Below the pieces are notes generated by a model. The model had not been told where the DNA came from. It did no database searches and saw only the letters and a program-made list of their open reading frames with translations. This document shows, piece after piece, positions 34,357 through 44,053 of a DNA stretch of 64,000 bases. Both the position numbers and the translations under genes were made by a program. The stretch comes from Neisseria mucosa. GTDB taxonomy: Bacteria; Pseudomonadota; Gammaproteobacteria; Burkholderiales; Neisseriaceae. Position 1 is the first letter of the stretch. Each line of letters opens with the position of its first letter. The stretch spans positions 17,588-81,587 of the forward strand of contig NZ_POWX01000013.1 of assembly GCF_003044445.1 (NCBI RefSeq), read 5' to 3'.

Positions 34357-35451
34357 TCAGCTCTGTTGTTCAACCAAAATTTGCTGCCATTTTTGTTGGC
34401 GGCGTGTTTTATCTTGTACTTGTCCTGCCAATTGACCGCAAGCTGCGTCAATATCGTCGCCACGTGTTTTGCGGACGGTTACCACGAATCCCGCCTGCTG
34501 CAAAATATCGCGGAAAACGCGGATATTTTCATTGGTAGAGCGTTCGTAGCCGGAATTTGGGAAGGGATTGAACGGAATCAGATTGAATTTGCACGGTACG
34601 TCTTTTACCAGCTCAATCAGTTCACGCGCATGCTGCGCCTTGTCATTGACTCCGTCTAGCATAACGTATTCAAAAGTAATGAAATCTCTTGGTGCTTTGA
34701 CCAAATAGCGTTGACATGCCGCCATCAATTCTTTCAACGGATATTTTTTATTCAGCGGAACGATTTGATCGCGTACTTCGTCATTGGAAGCATGAAGGGA
34801 TACTGCCAGCGCGACAGGCATCGCATCGCGCAACCTGTCCATTTGTGGCACCATACCTGATGTGGAAACGGTAACACGGCGGCGGCTTAGGCCGTAGCCA
34901 TGATCGTCCAGCATGATGCTCAATGCAGTAACGACGTTATCAAAGTTCGCCATCGGCTCGCCCATGCCCATCATCACCACATTGGAAATCACACGTTCGT
35001 TTTTCGGCGTAACGCCCATCGCTTTGTTTGCCCACCACAATTGCCCGATGATTTCGGCAGCAGTCAGATTACGATTGAAACCTTGGCGGCCGGTAGAACA
35101 GAAGGTGCATTCCAATGCGCAGCCGACTTGCGAGGAAATACACAACGTACCGCGTTCTGCTTCGGGAATAAACACCGTTTCCACGCCGTTGCCCGTTCCT
35201 ACATCCAGCAGCCATTTGCGCGTACCATCGGAGGATTCTTGCGCCATCATCAGTTTGGGCACATCCACGCTTGCCTGTTCGTTGAGTTTCAGGCGCAGGG
35301 ATTTTGCCAAATCGGTCATTTCATCGAAACTTTGCGCACCGGCTTGGTGAATCCAGCGCATGACTTGTTTGGCACGGAACGGTTTTTCGCCCATCTCGGC
35401 AAAATGATGGGTCAGACCGTTTAAATCGTAATTCAGCAGATTGGTTTTCAT
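34357..35451 (-). CDS. rlmN: 23S rRNA (adenine2503-C2)/tRNA(adenine37) methyltransferase RlmN
   Basis: 364 aa. The radical SAM cluster motif CALECTFCST gives Cys111, Cys115 and Cys118; GMGEPMANFDNV binds SAM, and the C-terminal CGQLAG motif contains the catalytic cysteine. It methylates A2503 of 23S rRNA and A37 of some tRNAs. First gene of the operon; the 267-bp gap to ndk contains one solitary DUS at 35631-35642. Confidence 0.96.
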   Translation of the reverse strand: MKTNLLNYDLNGLTHHFAEMGEKPFRAKQVMRWIHQAGAQSFDEMTDLAKSLRLKLNEQASVDVPKLMMAQESSDGTRKWLLDVGTGNGVETVFIPEAERGTLCISSQVGCALECTFCSTGRQGFNRNLTAAEIIGQLWWANKAMGVTPKNERVISNVVMMGMGEPMANFDNVVTALSIMLDDHGYGLSRRRVTVSTSGMVPQMDRLRDAMPVALAVSLHASNDEVRDQIVPLNKKYPLKELMAACQRYLVKAPRDFITFEYVMLDGVNDKAQHARELIELVKDVPCKFNLIPFNPFPNSGYERSTNENIRVFRDILQQAGFVVTVRKTRGDDIDAACGQLAGQVQDKTRRQQKWQQILVEQQS

Positions 35452-35718
35452 GTGGTTTATTTCTTGGTAAAGCTTTTGAATAAAGGCTGCCGTTGGTTAT
35501 AAGTCTTGTGAATCTGATGGAGAAGGGAGCTTCGCAACAGTCTGGAAAATTTCCCCAATCCTTTTTTAGCAAACAGCTTTTATTCTCAGCCTTCTTCTAT
35601 CATATTTTCAGACGCCCCCCCATTTTAGAAAGGTCGTCTGAAAACAGATTGAGACAAACAATATCGACAAAACCGTCCAAACGCCCGACCCGGTCGGACG
35701 CTCGAACGGCATTTATCG

Positions 35719-36144
35719 TTAACGCGGGCAGATTTCGCTTTGGCTGAAGAAGTAGGCAATCTCGATTGCTGCGTTTTCCAGACTATCAGAGCCATGTACA
35801 GCGTTTACGCTCAGGGATTCTGCAAAATCCGCACGTATCGTACCGGGAGCAGCTTCGGCAGGGTTAGTCGCGCCCATCAGCTCACGGTTTTTTGCAACAG
35901 CATTTTCACCTTCCAATACCTGAATCATCACAGGACCGCTGGTCATAAAGGCAACCAAGCTGTCGTAAAAAGGACGCTCTTTGTGCACAGCATAAAACTC
36001 TTGGGCTTCGCGCACGCTGAGGTGCTTCATTTTGGCAGCGACAATACGCAGTCCGTTGTCTTCAAAACGGCTGTAAATTTTGCCGATTACATTTTTACCT
36101 ACAGCATCGGGTTTAACGATGGAGATCGTGCGCTCAATAGCCAT
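35719..36144 (-). CDS. ndk: Nucleoside diphosphate kinase
   Basis: 141 aa, full length. ERTISIVKPDAVGKN at the N-terminus and the active-site motif NAVHGSDSLENA with the phosphorylated His117. It balances NTP and dNTP pools by phosphate transfer. Same direction as rlmN downstream and zapE upstream, but with spacers of 267 and 118 bp, so probably its own unit. Confidence 0.97.
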   Translation of the reverse strand: MAIERTISIVKPDAVGKNVIGKIYSRFEDNGLRIVAAKMKHLSVREAQEFYAVHKERPFYDSLVAFMTSGPVMIQVLEGENAVAKNRELMGATNPAEAAPGTIRADFAESLSVNAVHGSDSLENAAIEIAYFFSQSEICPR

Positions 36145-36262
36145 ATTATGTCCTTGTTTTTATTGCGTTGTGCAATAGTCTGAGGTTGAGGAAAATGAAC
36201 TGCTATTTTATCAAATTTCAGTTTGCTTTGGGAAAAGCTACTCTTTTTTCTTTGCCTAAATC

Positions 36263-37399
36263 TTATTTTTTCAACGTCAGATGCGGCTGTTCCAAATAGA
36301 CTTCCGATTGCATTTCCACCATACGGCTGGCAGTGCGGGTAAATTCTTCGGCAAAATCGCCCTCGACATAAATATCGTTTACGCCTACCGCGCTGGTTGC
36401 ACAGAGTTTCACTCGGAAATCGTACAGTACATCAATCAGCCAAGTAAGGCGGCGCGCTTCGGCTTTTTCCTGCGGAGTCAGGCGCTCCAATCCTGATACG
36501 AACACCATTTCATAATGTTCGGCCAGATAGAGGTAATCGGCTTGCGAACGCGGTCCAAAGCATAAAGCGCGGAAATCGAACCAAATGGCGCGATCGGATT
36601 GGGCTTTGTGCGGAATTTCTCGCCCGTGTATCACGCTGACGCCGGGATTCAATTCGGCAATTCCCGCCATTTCTTTAAATAACGCAGCCAATTTTTGCTC
36701 ATTTTCTTCATTGTTGGGAACGAAGAAAATCTCGGCAGGACGTAAAGTGCGCAAACGGTAGTCTTCTCCGCCATCAACATTTAAGACGGTCAGGCTGGAT
36801 TCAATCAGCGCAATGGTCGGCAGAAAACTGCTTCTGTTTTGACCTTGGGGATAAAGTTCAGACGGAGCATAGTTGGAAGTTGCCACCAAAACTACGCCTT
36901 CGCTCAACAAGTTTTCCAGCAGGCGACCCAGAATCATCGCATCTGCAATATCGCTGACGTGGAATTCGTCAAAACACAATACACGGGTTTCTTTGGCGAT
37001 CTCGGCAGCTACTGCCTTTAAAGGATTAGCTTCGCTTTTCAAGTCTTTCAAACGCTTATGGATTTCCGCCATAAAAGCATGAAAGTGGACACGGCGTTTG
37101 CGGCGGTATGGTAAGCAGCCGAAAAAAGCGTCCATCAAAAAACTTTTGCCGCGACCCACGCCGCCATAAAAATACAAACCTTTCGGCACTTGAGGAGAGC
37201 GCAGGCTGCGTCCTAGAAAGCGATTGCGTTTGCGTTTGAACATCATCAGTTCCGTCCACAAACGATCCAAATATTCAATTGCCCGCGCTTGTGCTTCATC
37301 GCGGATAAAATTTGGTTGTTCGGCTGCAGCCTGATACCAAGTCAGCGGGCTGTGGTTCTCAAACGGAGGGGCGACAAACAGTTGACCTCTATCACTCAT
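36263..37399 (-). CDS. zapE: Cell division protein ZapE (AFG1-like ATPase)
   Basis: 378 aa. Walker A GGVGRGKSFLMD (about residues 79-90), Walker B-like LCFDEFHVSDIADAMILG and the AFG1 C-terminal region RLTWLIDVLYDFRVKLCATS. ZapE is a cytoplasmic ATPase acting at the constricting Z ring in E. coli. It stands alone; a CREE lies about 40 bp upstream of its start. Confidence 0.92.
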   Translation of the reverse strand: MSDRGQLFVAPPFENHSPLTWYQAAAEQPNFIRDEAQARAIEYLDRLWTELMMFKRKRNRFLGRSLRSPQVPKGLYFYGGVGRGKSFLMDAFFGCLPYRRKRRVHFHAFMAEIHKRLKDLKSEANPLKAVAAEIAKETRVLCFDEFHVSDIADAMILGRLLENLLSEGVVLVATSNYAPSELYPQGQNRSSFLPTIALIESSLTVLNVDGGEDYRLRTLRPAEIFFVPNNEENEQKLAALFKEMAGIAELNPGVSVIHGREIPHKAQSDRAIWFDFRALCFGPRSQADYLYLAEHYEMVFVSGLERLTPQEKAEARRLTWLIDVLYDFRVKLCATSAVGVNDIYVEGDFAEEFTRTASRMVEMQSEVYLEQPHLTLKK

Positions 37400-37440
37400 A
37401 TCTGACCTTTATTATGTTTTTGGGTTTGACAATTACGTTT

Positions 37441-37547
37441 TATAGTAGATTAAATTTAAACCAGTACGGCGTTGCCTCGCCTTGCCGTACTATTTGTACT
37501 GTCTGCGGCTTCGTCGCCTTGTCCTGATTTAAATTTAATCCACTATA
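37441..37547. repeat. Correia element (CREE), short form
   Basis: TATAGTAGATTAAATTTAAA (one change in the left repeat) ... TTTAAATTTAATCCACTATA, 107 bp, in the zapE-ihfB gap, which otherwise holds one DUS-like core. Confidence 0.9.
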
Positions 37548-37666
37548 TCAACGGGCAATCATTAAAAGAAACGTATTATAGATGATTTCAGACGACCCTA
37601 TGAATTTTCCATTACAAATTCCACACAAATTCCGAAAACAATAGAGAACCATATTTTCAGACGAAA

Positions 37667-37695
37667 AAAAAACGCCGCATTTCTGCGGCGTTCGT
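37667..37695 (-). terminator. Terminator of ihfB
   Basis: AACGCCGCA and TGCGGCGTT form a 9-bp stem with a 4-nt loop, followed on the minus strand by a run of nine T residues. Confidence 0.9.
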
Positions 37696-37705
37696 TTATT
37701 CAGGT

Positions 37706-38020
37706 TTAGTTGGCATTTTCTTGTAAAGCCAAGTCCACTCGTTCGCGCAATTCCTTGCCGGGCTTGAAGTGAGGGACGTGTTTTTCAGGCACTTCCACAC
37801 GTTCGCCGGTTTTGGGGTTGCGACCGATACGGGCCGGGCGATGGTTCAAATCGAAGCTGCCGAAGCCACGGATTTCAATACGCTGACCGCGAGCCAGCGA
37901 GCGGGTCATGGTATCAACCAAAACCTTTACGCTGTATTCAACGTCTTTTGCCAGCAATTGGTTACCGTTTTTCTCGGCAAAAACTTCTGCCAAACGAACC
38001 ATTAATTCAGACTTCGTCAT
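37706..38020 (-). CDS. ihfB: Integration host factor subunit beta
   Basis: 104 aa. HU/IHF fold with LAEVFAEKNGNQLLAKDVEYSVKVLVDTM and the DNA-bending arm GSFDLNHRPARIGRNPKTGERVEVPEKHVPHFKPGKEL. With IhfA it bends DNA at specific sites, including those inside full-length Correia elements such as the one at 30074. It follows rpsA by 10 bp in the conserved cmk-rpsA-ihfB arrangement. Confidence 0.95.
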   Translation of the reverse strand: MTKSELMVRLAEVFAEKNGNQLLAKDVEYSVKVLVDTMTRSLARGQRIEIRGFGSFDLNHRPARIGRNPKTGERVEVPEKHVPHFKPGKELRERVDLALQENAN

Positions 38021-38030
38021 GTCTGCAACC

Positions 38031-39716
38031 TTATTCTTGGTCGCCGGACAGTTTCGCTTTCAGCAAGTCGCCGAGGCTGGTAGTACCTGCGCTGGCGGTT
38101 GCAGCAGCGTTGACTGAATTCAGGGCTTCGCGGTTTTCTTTAGCGTCTTTAGCTTTAACAGACAGGCGGATGCTGCGGTTTTTGCGGTCGACGGTTACGA
38201 TAACGGCTTCAACCTCGTCACCTTCTTTCAGTTTGGTGGTCAGGTCTTCAACGCGGTCGGCTGCGAATTCGGAAGCAGGCAGGTAGCCTTCTACTTCGTC
38301 AGACAGGGCAACAACGGCACCTTTGGCATCAACAGATTTCACAGAACCTTTAACCAAAGAACCTTTGTCGTTTACGCTGATGAAGTTACCGAAAGGATCG
38401 CCTTCCAGTTGTTTGATACCCAAAGAGATGCGCTCTTTGTCAACGTCGATTGCCAATACAACGGCTTCAACTTCTTCGCCTTTTTTGTATTTGCGTACAG
38501 CTTCTTCGCCGGCTTCAGTCCAAGACAGGTCAGACAGGTGAACCAGACCGTCGATACCGCCGGGCAGACCTACGAATACGCCGAAGTCAGTGATGGATTT
38601 AACTGCGCCGGAGATTTTGTCGCCTTTGTTGTGGTTGGCGGCAAATTCTTCCCAAGGATTGGCTTGGCATTGTTTCATACCCAAAGAGATACGGCGGCGG
38701 TCTTCGTCGATTTCCAGAATCATGACTTCGACTTCGTCACCCAGTTGAACAACTTTGCTTGGGTGTACGTTTTTGTTGGTCCAGTCCATTTCGGAAACGT
38801 GTACCAAGCCTTCGATACCTTGTTCGATTTCAACGAACGCACCGTAATCAGTCAGGTTGGATACTTTACCGAACAGGCGGGTACCTTGTGGGTAACGACG
38901 GGTCAGACCGCTCCAAGGATCTTCGCCCAGTTGTTTCATGCCCAAAGAAACGCGTTGTTTGTCTTGATCGAATTTCAGGACTTTGGCTTCAACTTCTTGA
39001 CCGACTTCCAAAACTTCGCTCGGGTGTTTCACACGGCGCCATGCCAGGTCGGTGATGTGCAACAGACCGTCGATACCGCCCAAGTCAACGAACGCACCGT
39101 AGTCGGTGATGTTTTTAACGATACCTTTGATGATAGAGCCTTCTTGCAGGTTTTCCAGCAGGGCTTTGCGCTCTTCACCCAAAGTAGCTTCCAGAACGGC
39201 GCGGCGGGAAACCACGACGTTGTTGCGTTTTTTGTCCAGTTTGATGACTTTGAATTCGATTTCTTTGCCTTCAAAGTGGGAAGTGTCTTTAACGGGACGT
39301 ACGTCAACCAAAGAACCCGGCAGGAATGCGCGGATGCTGTTGATCATAACGGTCAGGCCGCCTTTGACTTTGCCATTGATAACGCCGGACAGGATGTCGC
39401 CGTTTTCCATCGCTTCTTCCAAAGCGATCCAGTCGGCAGCACGTTTGGCTTTTTCGCGGGACAGTTTGGTTTCGCCGAAGCCGTTTTCAACGGACTCGAT
39501 GGTAACGGTAACGAAATCGCCAACTTTAACTTCAATCTCGCCCTGAGCGTTTTTGAATTCAGCAACGTCAATCAGAGATTCTGATTTCAGACCTGCGTTT
39601 ACAGTGACGAAGTTTTGATCAATGCCGACTACTTCGGCAGTAATCACTTCACCTGGGTTCATCTCTTGCAGGGTAAAGCTTTCTTCAAGCAGCTGGGCAA
39701 AATTTTCCATAGTCAT
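38031..39716 (-). CDS. rpsA: 30S ribosomal protein S1
   Basis: 561 aa with six S1 (OB-fold) repeats, recognisable by recurring GAFVDLGGIDGLLHITDLAW, GAFVEIEQGIEGLVHVSEMDW and GVFVGLPGGIDGLVHLSDLSW units about 87 residues apart. It binds mRNA on the 30S subunit and helps start translation of structured or weak-RBS messages. Start taken at ATG 39716 because AAGAG lies 7 nt upstream; the in-frame ATG at 39710 is too far. Confidence 0.98.
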   Translation of the reverse strand: MTMENFAQLLEESFTLQEMNPGEVITAEVVGIDQNFVTVNAGLKSESLIDVAEFKNAQGEIEVKVGDFVTVTIESVENGFGETKLSREKAKRAADWIALEEAMENGDILSGVINGKVKGGLTVMINSIRAFLPGSLVDVRPVKDTSHFEGKEIEFKVIKLDKKRNNVVVSRRAVLEATLGEERKALLENLQEGSIIKGIVKNITDYGAFVDLGGIDGLLHITDLAWRRVKHPSEVLEVGQEVEAKVLKFDQDKQRVSLGMKQLGEDPWSGLTRRYPQGTRLFGKVSNLTDYGAFVEIEQGIEGLVHVSEMDWTNKNVHPSKVVQLGDEVEVMILEIDEDRRRISLGMKQCQANPWEEFAANHNKGDKISGAVKSITDFGVFVGLPGGIDGLVHLSDLSWTEAGEEAVRKYKKGEEVEAVVLAIDVDKERISLGIKQLEGDPFGNFISVNDKGSLVKGSVKSVDAKGAVVALSDEVEGYLPASEFAADRVEDLTTKLKEGDEVEAVIVTVDRKNRSIRLSVKAKDAKENREALNSVNAAATASAGTTSLGDLLKAKLSGDQE

Positions 39717-39807
39717 ATATACTCTTTTCGGTACACCGCCAAGGGGTGCAGGGTAGGTTGGAGAATGCCTGCCGCCCTTGGCACGGCAGGCTTTGAAAAT
39801 AAATATT

Positions 39808-39844
39808 TCAGACGACCTTTAGATGCTCCAAAGGTCGTCTGAAA
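39808..39844. other. Reverse-order DUS pair between cmk and rpsA
   Basis: TTTCAGACGACCTTTAGATGCTCCAAAGGTCGTCTGAAA region: a 12-bp stem with a loop of about 12 nt. It could reduce read-through from cmk into rpsA. Confidence 0.6.
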
Positions 39845-39871
39845 CAAAACGCAGGGATTATACCCTAATTT

Positions 39872-40531
39872 TTAAACTTTATGATACCAATCAAGCACTT
39901 TTTTTACAGCTTCTTCGATACTCAGCCCGCTTGTATCCAAAAGCTCCGCGTCGGGAAGCTGCTTTAAGGGGGCGACACTGCGGCGGCGGTCCGCTTCATC
40001 GCGTGCTTCGATGTCCGACAAAATCCGTTCAAATTCCAAGCCTTCGCACGGAATGCCGATTTGTTTGGCGCGGCGTTCCGCCCGTATTTTCGCACCTGCG
40101 GTCAGGAAAATCTTTAACGCCGCATCAGGGAAAACAACCGAACCCATATCGCGCCCATCGGCGACCAAACCTTTTTCCGTCAGAAAATCACGCTGCCGCT
40201 GCAAAAGCGCAGTACGCACTTTCGGCAACTGTGCCACCGCAGAAGCGCCCATACCGATTGCTTCGCTGCGGATTTGTCCTGAAACGTCTTCATTATCCAA
40301 AAATACTTGCGAGCCTTCAAAACGGGCGGGCAGATTTTCCGCCAATGCGGCAACCGCCTCTTCATCGCTCCATTCCACATCCCGTTTCTTCGCATACAGC
40401 GCGGTCAGGCGGTATAACGCGCCGGAGTCCAGATAATCAAATCCCAAAGCCTGAGCGACGCGGGAAGCGACTGTCCCTTTCCCTGACGCACTGGGTCCGT
40501 CGATAGCGATGACTTTTTGTTTGGTATTCAT
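39872..40531 (-). CDS. cmk: Cytidylate kinase
   Basis: 219 aa. P-loop IDGPSASGKGT near the N-terminus, ALYRLTALYA, and DGRDMGSVVFPDAALKIFLTA typical of CMP kinases. It phosphorylates CMP and dCMP. Upstream of rpsA with a 155-bp spacer that holds a DUS pair. Confidence 0.96.
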   Translation of the reverse strand: MNTKQKVIAIDGPSASGKGTVASRVAQALGFDYLDSGALYRLTALYAKKRDVEWSDEEAVAALAENLPARFEGSQVFLDNEDVSGQIRSEAIGMGASAVAQLPKVRTALLQRQRDFLTEKGLVADGRDMGSVVFPDAALKIFLTAGAKIRAERRAKQIGIPCEGLEFERILSDIEARDEADRRRSVAPLKQLPDAELLDTSGLSIEEAVKKVLDWYHKV

Positions 40532-40697
40532 ATTTTAACTTTCTGAATAATGTAGAAGGTCGTCTGAAAACAGATACACCGGAAATATCTTAACTTTTGC
40601 GAATATACAGGTAATGGTTAAAGTTCCAGGACGACCTGGAATTTTACAGGGGTAATGTTAAAAAGCAAATTTGACTATTCGTCAGTTACTTCACCAG

Positions 40698-40742
40698 AAA
40701 AGGTCGTCTGAAAGCCCTATTTTTGGTTTTCAGACGACCTTT
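40698..40742. terminator. DUS inverted pair after argH
   Basis: AAAAGGTCGTCTGAAAGCC ... GGTTTTCAGACGACCTTTC, loop about 9 nt, 15 bp beyond the argH stop. Confidence 0.75.
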
Positions 40743-40756
40743 CTATCTATTCCTTT

Positions 40757-42136
40757 TTAAGCCAACAATTCCCGCCAGCGTTTCACTTGAAAGCGGACTT
40801 GCTCCGGTGCGGTTCCGCCCAAGTGGTTGCGCGCGTTTAGGCTGCCTTCGGGTGTCAGTACGCCGTACACGTCGTCTGAAATCAGGTTGCTGAAACCTTG
40901 CAGGATTGCAAGCGGCAGTTCGCTCAAATCAACGCCCGCTTGGTCGGCATGGCGTACGGCTTGGGCAACGACTTCGTGGCTGTCGCGGAAAGGCATGCCT
41001 TTTTTCACCAAGTAATCCGCCAAATCGGTGGCGGTGGCAAAGCCCTGCATCACGGCGGCGCGCATATTGTCGGGTTTGACGGTCACGCCGCGCATCATGT
41101 CGGCGTAAATCCGCAGGGTGTCGATGAGCGTGTCGGCGGTGTCAAACAGCGGTTCTTTGTCTTCCTGATTGTCTTTGTTGTACGCCAAGGGCTGAGATTT
41201 CATCAAGGTAATCAATCCGATAAGGTGTCCGATGACTCTGCCGGATTTGCCGCGCACGAGTTCGGGAACGTCGGGATTTTTCTTCTGCGGCATGATGGAC
41301 GAACCCGTACAGAAACGGTCGGCGATGTCGATAAAGCCGAAACGCGGACTCATCCACAAAATCAATTCTTCAGACAGGCGGCTCAGGTGAACCATAATCA
41401 GCGAGGCGGCGGCGGTGAACTCGACGGCAAAATCGCGGTCGGATACGGCATCGAGCGAGTTTTGGCAGATTTGTTCGAAACCCAACAATTCGGCGGTGAT
41501 TTCGCGCTGAATCGGATAAGTCGTACCGGCAAGGGCGGCAGCACCAAGCGGCATACGGTTGACGCGTTTGCGACAGTCGGTCATGCGCTCGAAATCGCGT
41601 CCGAGCATTTCGACATAGGCGAGCATGTGGTGTCCGAAGCTGACGGGCTGGGCGACTTGCAGATGGGTAAAACCGGGCATGACGGTTTCGGCGTTTTGTT
41701 CCGCCAAATCGACCAAAGCCGTTTGCAGGCCTCGAATCAGGTCTTGAATAACGGTAATCTGGTCGCGCAGCCACAGGCGGATATCGGTGGCAACTTGGTC
41801 GTTGCGGCTGCGTCCGGTGTGCAGGCGTTTGCCCGCGTCGCCGATTTTGTCGGTCAGGCGGCGTTCGATGTTCATGTGGACATCTTCCAAATCCAGAGAC
41901 CAAGAAATAGTACCGTCCTTGATTTCTGCTATAATCTCCGCCATTCCGTGACGGATCGCCGCCAAATCTTCTTCACTCAAAACGCCTGATTGAACAAGCA
42001 TTTGCGCGTGCGCCAGCGAACCCTGAATGTCCCACTCGGCAAGCCGTTTATCGAAATCGATCGAACCGGTGTATTTTTTTACCAGTTCGGAAACAGGCTC
42101 GTTGAAACGGCCAGACCAGGTTTTGTCCTTACTCAT
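40757..42136 (-). CDS. argH: Argininosuccinate lyase
   Basis: 459 aa. Fumarase/aspartase superfamily with HTGRSRNDQVATDIRLW and the catalytic signature GSSIMPQKKNPDVPE. It splits argininosuccinate into arginine and fumarate, the last step of arginine synthesis. Alone, with a DUS hairpin downstream and divergent from the histidine kinase gene upstream (78-bp gap). Confidence 0.97.
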   Translation of the reverse strand: MSKDKTWSGRFNEPVSELVKKYTGSIDFDKRLAEWDIQGSLAHAQMLVQSGVLSEEDLAAIRHGMAEIIAEIKDGTISWSLDLEDVHMNIERRLTDKIGDAGKRLHTGRSRNDQVATDIRLWLRDQITVIQDLIRGLQTALVDLAEQNAETVMPGFTHLQVAQPVSFGHHMLAYVEMLGRDFERMTDCRKRVNRMPLGAAALAGTTYPIQREITAELLGFEQICQNSLDAVSDRDFAVEFTAAASLIMVHLSRLSEELILWMSPRFGFIDIADRFCTGSSIMPQKKNPDVPELVRGKSGRVIGHLIGLITLMKSQPLAYNKDNQEDKEPLFDTADTLIDTLRIYADMMRGVTVKPDNMRAAVMQGFATATDLADYLVKKGMPFRDSHEVVAQAVRHADQAGVDLSELPLAILQGFSNLISDDVYGVLTPEGSLNARNHLGGTAPEQVRFQVKRWRELLA

Positions 42137-42214
42137 GGTTTCATCCTCAGATAAAATAACAGAGCCGCTAAGGCTCGTATAAACGCATTAAAAGAAAACG
42201 GTTGGAAATATTTT

Positions 42215-43255
42215 ATGTCTATTATACGTCAAATCAACAATACATTCGCCGCCCCGGACCTGCGCAATTCCGCGACGGTCGTGCGCCTTTTGATTATTGT
42301 CTTGGGCAGTCTGTTTTTTCTGCCCTTAATCAGCGATTCCTCACTCTCCTATTCCGCAGAAATTTACCATCACTCCAAATGGATTTTCCCCGTACTTTTG
42401 GGTATTTTGATCAAAGCCTATTTTGTCAATATATTCGTACCTTCCATCAAAGAAGCACCCTACGGCGTCATCATTACCTATCTTTTGAACCTGTCGATAT
42501 TTGTGATTGTTGATTTTGTCGTTTTAAAAACGAATGGCAGATCGCTCTCGCAACATTTTTTCCTGTTCAACCTTTTCCTGCTCGGGCTGATGTATTACGA
42601 AGCTTCGCGCCGGAACGGCCTTGCGCCTTCGATTTCCGAAGCCCGCCTTAGCGCGCTGACCGCCCGCATCCGCCCGCATTTCCTGTTCAACAGCCTCAAC
42701 GCCGCCATCAGCCTCATCCGCCTGCGTCCGTATGATGCGGAAACCCTGCTGGAGAACCTCGCCAACCTCTTCCGCGCCCAACTGCGCGACGGCAGCCAAA
42801 GCAGCACTTTAGGACAGGAAATCGAATGGGCGCAGGAATACATCGCCATCGAACAAATCCGCATGGGCCATATGCGCGTGCAGGTAATGTGGCAGCACCA
42901 GGCGCCCGATGACGCGGAAACACCGCACCTCCTGCTCCAACCCCTTTTGGAAAACGCGGTCTTCCACGGCGTCGAATCGACCCACCGTCCCGGTATGATT
43001 ACCGTGTTTACCAAGCTCAACAAATCATCCATCTACATCCGCATTGAAAACCCGTACACCCCGCCCGAAAGCAGCGAAAACGCCAAACCGCACAAAGGCA
43101 ACTCAATGGCATTGCACAACCTCAAAGAACGCCTGACGCTGATGTACGACAACGATGCCAAAATCCAAAGCCGCCAACTCGACGGCATCTTCCGCGTCGA
43201 CATCCGCCTGCCTTACCGCAAAAAAGCCTCTGATGTGAACAGGCTGTTCGGTTGA
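42215..43255 (+). CDS. LytS/AlgZ-type membrane sensor histidine kinase
   Basis: 346 aa. About four transmembrane helices in the first 125 residues (for example VVRLLIIVLGSLFFLPLIS), then a His_kinase (LytS-type) domain with the phospho-acceptor His155 in RIRPHFLFNSLNAAI and an ATPase domain with LLLQPLLENAVFHGVE (N box) and GNSMALHNLKERLTLMY (G box). Such kinases usually pair with LytTR response regulators encoded next door, as AlgZ-AlgR. No regulator gene is adjacent here. Its signal and partner are unknown. Confidence 0.87.
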   Translation: MSIIRQINNTFAAPDLRNSATVVRLLIIVLGSLFFLPLISDSSLSYSAEIYHHSKWIFPVLLGILIKAYFVNIFVPSIKEAPYGVIITYLLNLSIFVIVDFVVLKTNGRSLSQHFFLFNLFLLGLMYYEASRRNGLAPSISEARLSALTARIRPHFLFNSLNAAISLIRLRPYDAETLLENLANLFRAQLRDGSQSSTLGQEIEWAQEYIAIEQIRMGHMRVQVMWQHQAPDDAETPHLLLQPLLENAVFHGVESTHRPGMITVFTKLNKSSIYIRIENPYTPPESSENAKPHKGNSMALHNLKERLTLMYDNDAKIQSRQLDGIFRVDIRLPYRKKASDVNRLFG

Positions 43256-43278
43256 GAAAACATCATCGAATATGACAA

Positions 43279-43327
43279 CAAAGGTCGTCTGAAAACCCGA
43301 TTGAAAAGGGTTTTCAGACGACCTTTT
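43279..43327. terminator. DUS inverted pair between kinase and GST genes
   Basis: AAAGGTCGTCTGAAAACCC ... GGGTTTTCAGACGACCTTTTTG; stem about 19 bp, between convergent genes. Confidence 0.85.
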
Positions 43328-43345
43328 TGTTTTAATAGCCTTGAT

Positions 43346-43987
43346 TTACTCTGCAGGCGGCATTTGGGCGGCGGTTTCCAGCATCCATGCTGTGGTTTCG
43401 GCGAAAGCGGGGCGGGCGAGATGTTTGGCGGCGTAGCGTTGCAATACGTCGGATTCATCGGCGGGCAACACTTTCCAATTTTGCGTTAAGTGCAGAATCA
43501 GCGCGGAGCAGTACAAATCCATCGCGGTAAAGCTGTTGCCGACGATGTAGTCGCGGTTTTTCAAGTGTTCGCGCAAGGTGTTCCATGCGGTATCGAAATC
43601 GCCGTAACCGATTTGGCGGCGGCATTCGGGCGTATCGACGGGCAGGTTGTGCAGTTTGTTGAAGGCTGCGTATTCGAGGTGCATCAATATGCACATCCAG
43701 CGGTAGTATTCGCCGCGCTCCAACGTACCTGCGGCGGGGATGAGGTGTTTGTCGGGGAATTGTTCTGCCAAAAAGGTAATGATGGCGGTCGATTCTGTCA
43801 GTACGGCATCACCGAATTTCAGTGCGGGGACTTGCCCTTGTGGATTGATGGCGAGATATTCGGCGGATTTCATTTGCGCGCCGAACTGGACGGGTACGAC
43901 GGTGTATTCCGCACCGCATTCTTTGAGCATCCATACGACGTATCTGCCGCGTGAAAAGGGATGGGTGTAGAGCGTGATGTTTTGCAT
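43346..43987 (-). CDS. Glutathione S-transferase family protein
   Basis: 213 aa from ATG 43987 (MQNITLYTHPFSRGR), chosen because AAAAGGAAGA lies just upstream. Thioredoxin-like N-terminal domain with the cis-Pro segment INPQGQVPALKFGDAVLTESTAIITFLAEQF and an all-helical C-terminal domain with the hydrophobic-staple region FTAMDLYCSALIL. A cytosolic beta/zeta-like GST; substrate unknown. Next to the pqi operon but separated by 66 bp and a solitary DUS. Confidence 0.88.
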   Translation of the reverse strand: MQNITLYTHPFSRGRYVVWMLKECGAEYTVVPVQFGAQMKSAEYLAINPQGQVPALKFGDAVLTESTAIITFLAEQFPDKHLIPAAGTLERGEYYRWMCILMHLEYAAFNKLHNLPVDTPECRRQIGYGDFDTAWNTLREHLKNRDYIVGNSFTAMDLYCSALILHLTQNWKVLPADESDVLQRYAAKHLARPAFAETTAWMLETAAQMPPAE

Positions 43988-44053
43988 GTTTCTTCCTTTT
44001 GCACGATGAATGGTTTTGGCGAAACCCATACGGCGGGTTTTCAGACGACCTCA

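Noticed and set aside
40630..40655. Small hairpin TTCCAGG-ACGA-CCTGGAA between cmk and argH
   Set aside because: Clear 7-bp stem but not linked to a T run or start codon on either strand; not enough to call a feature.
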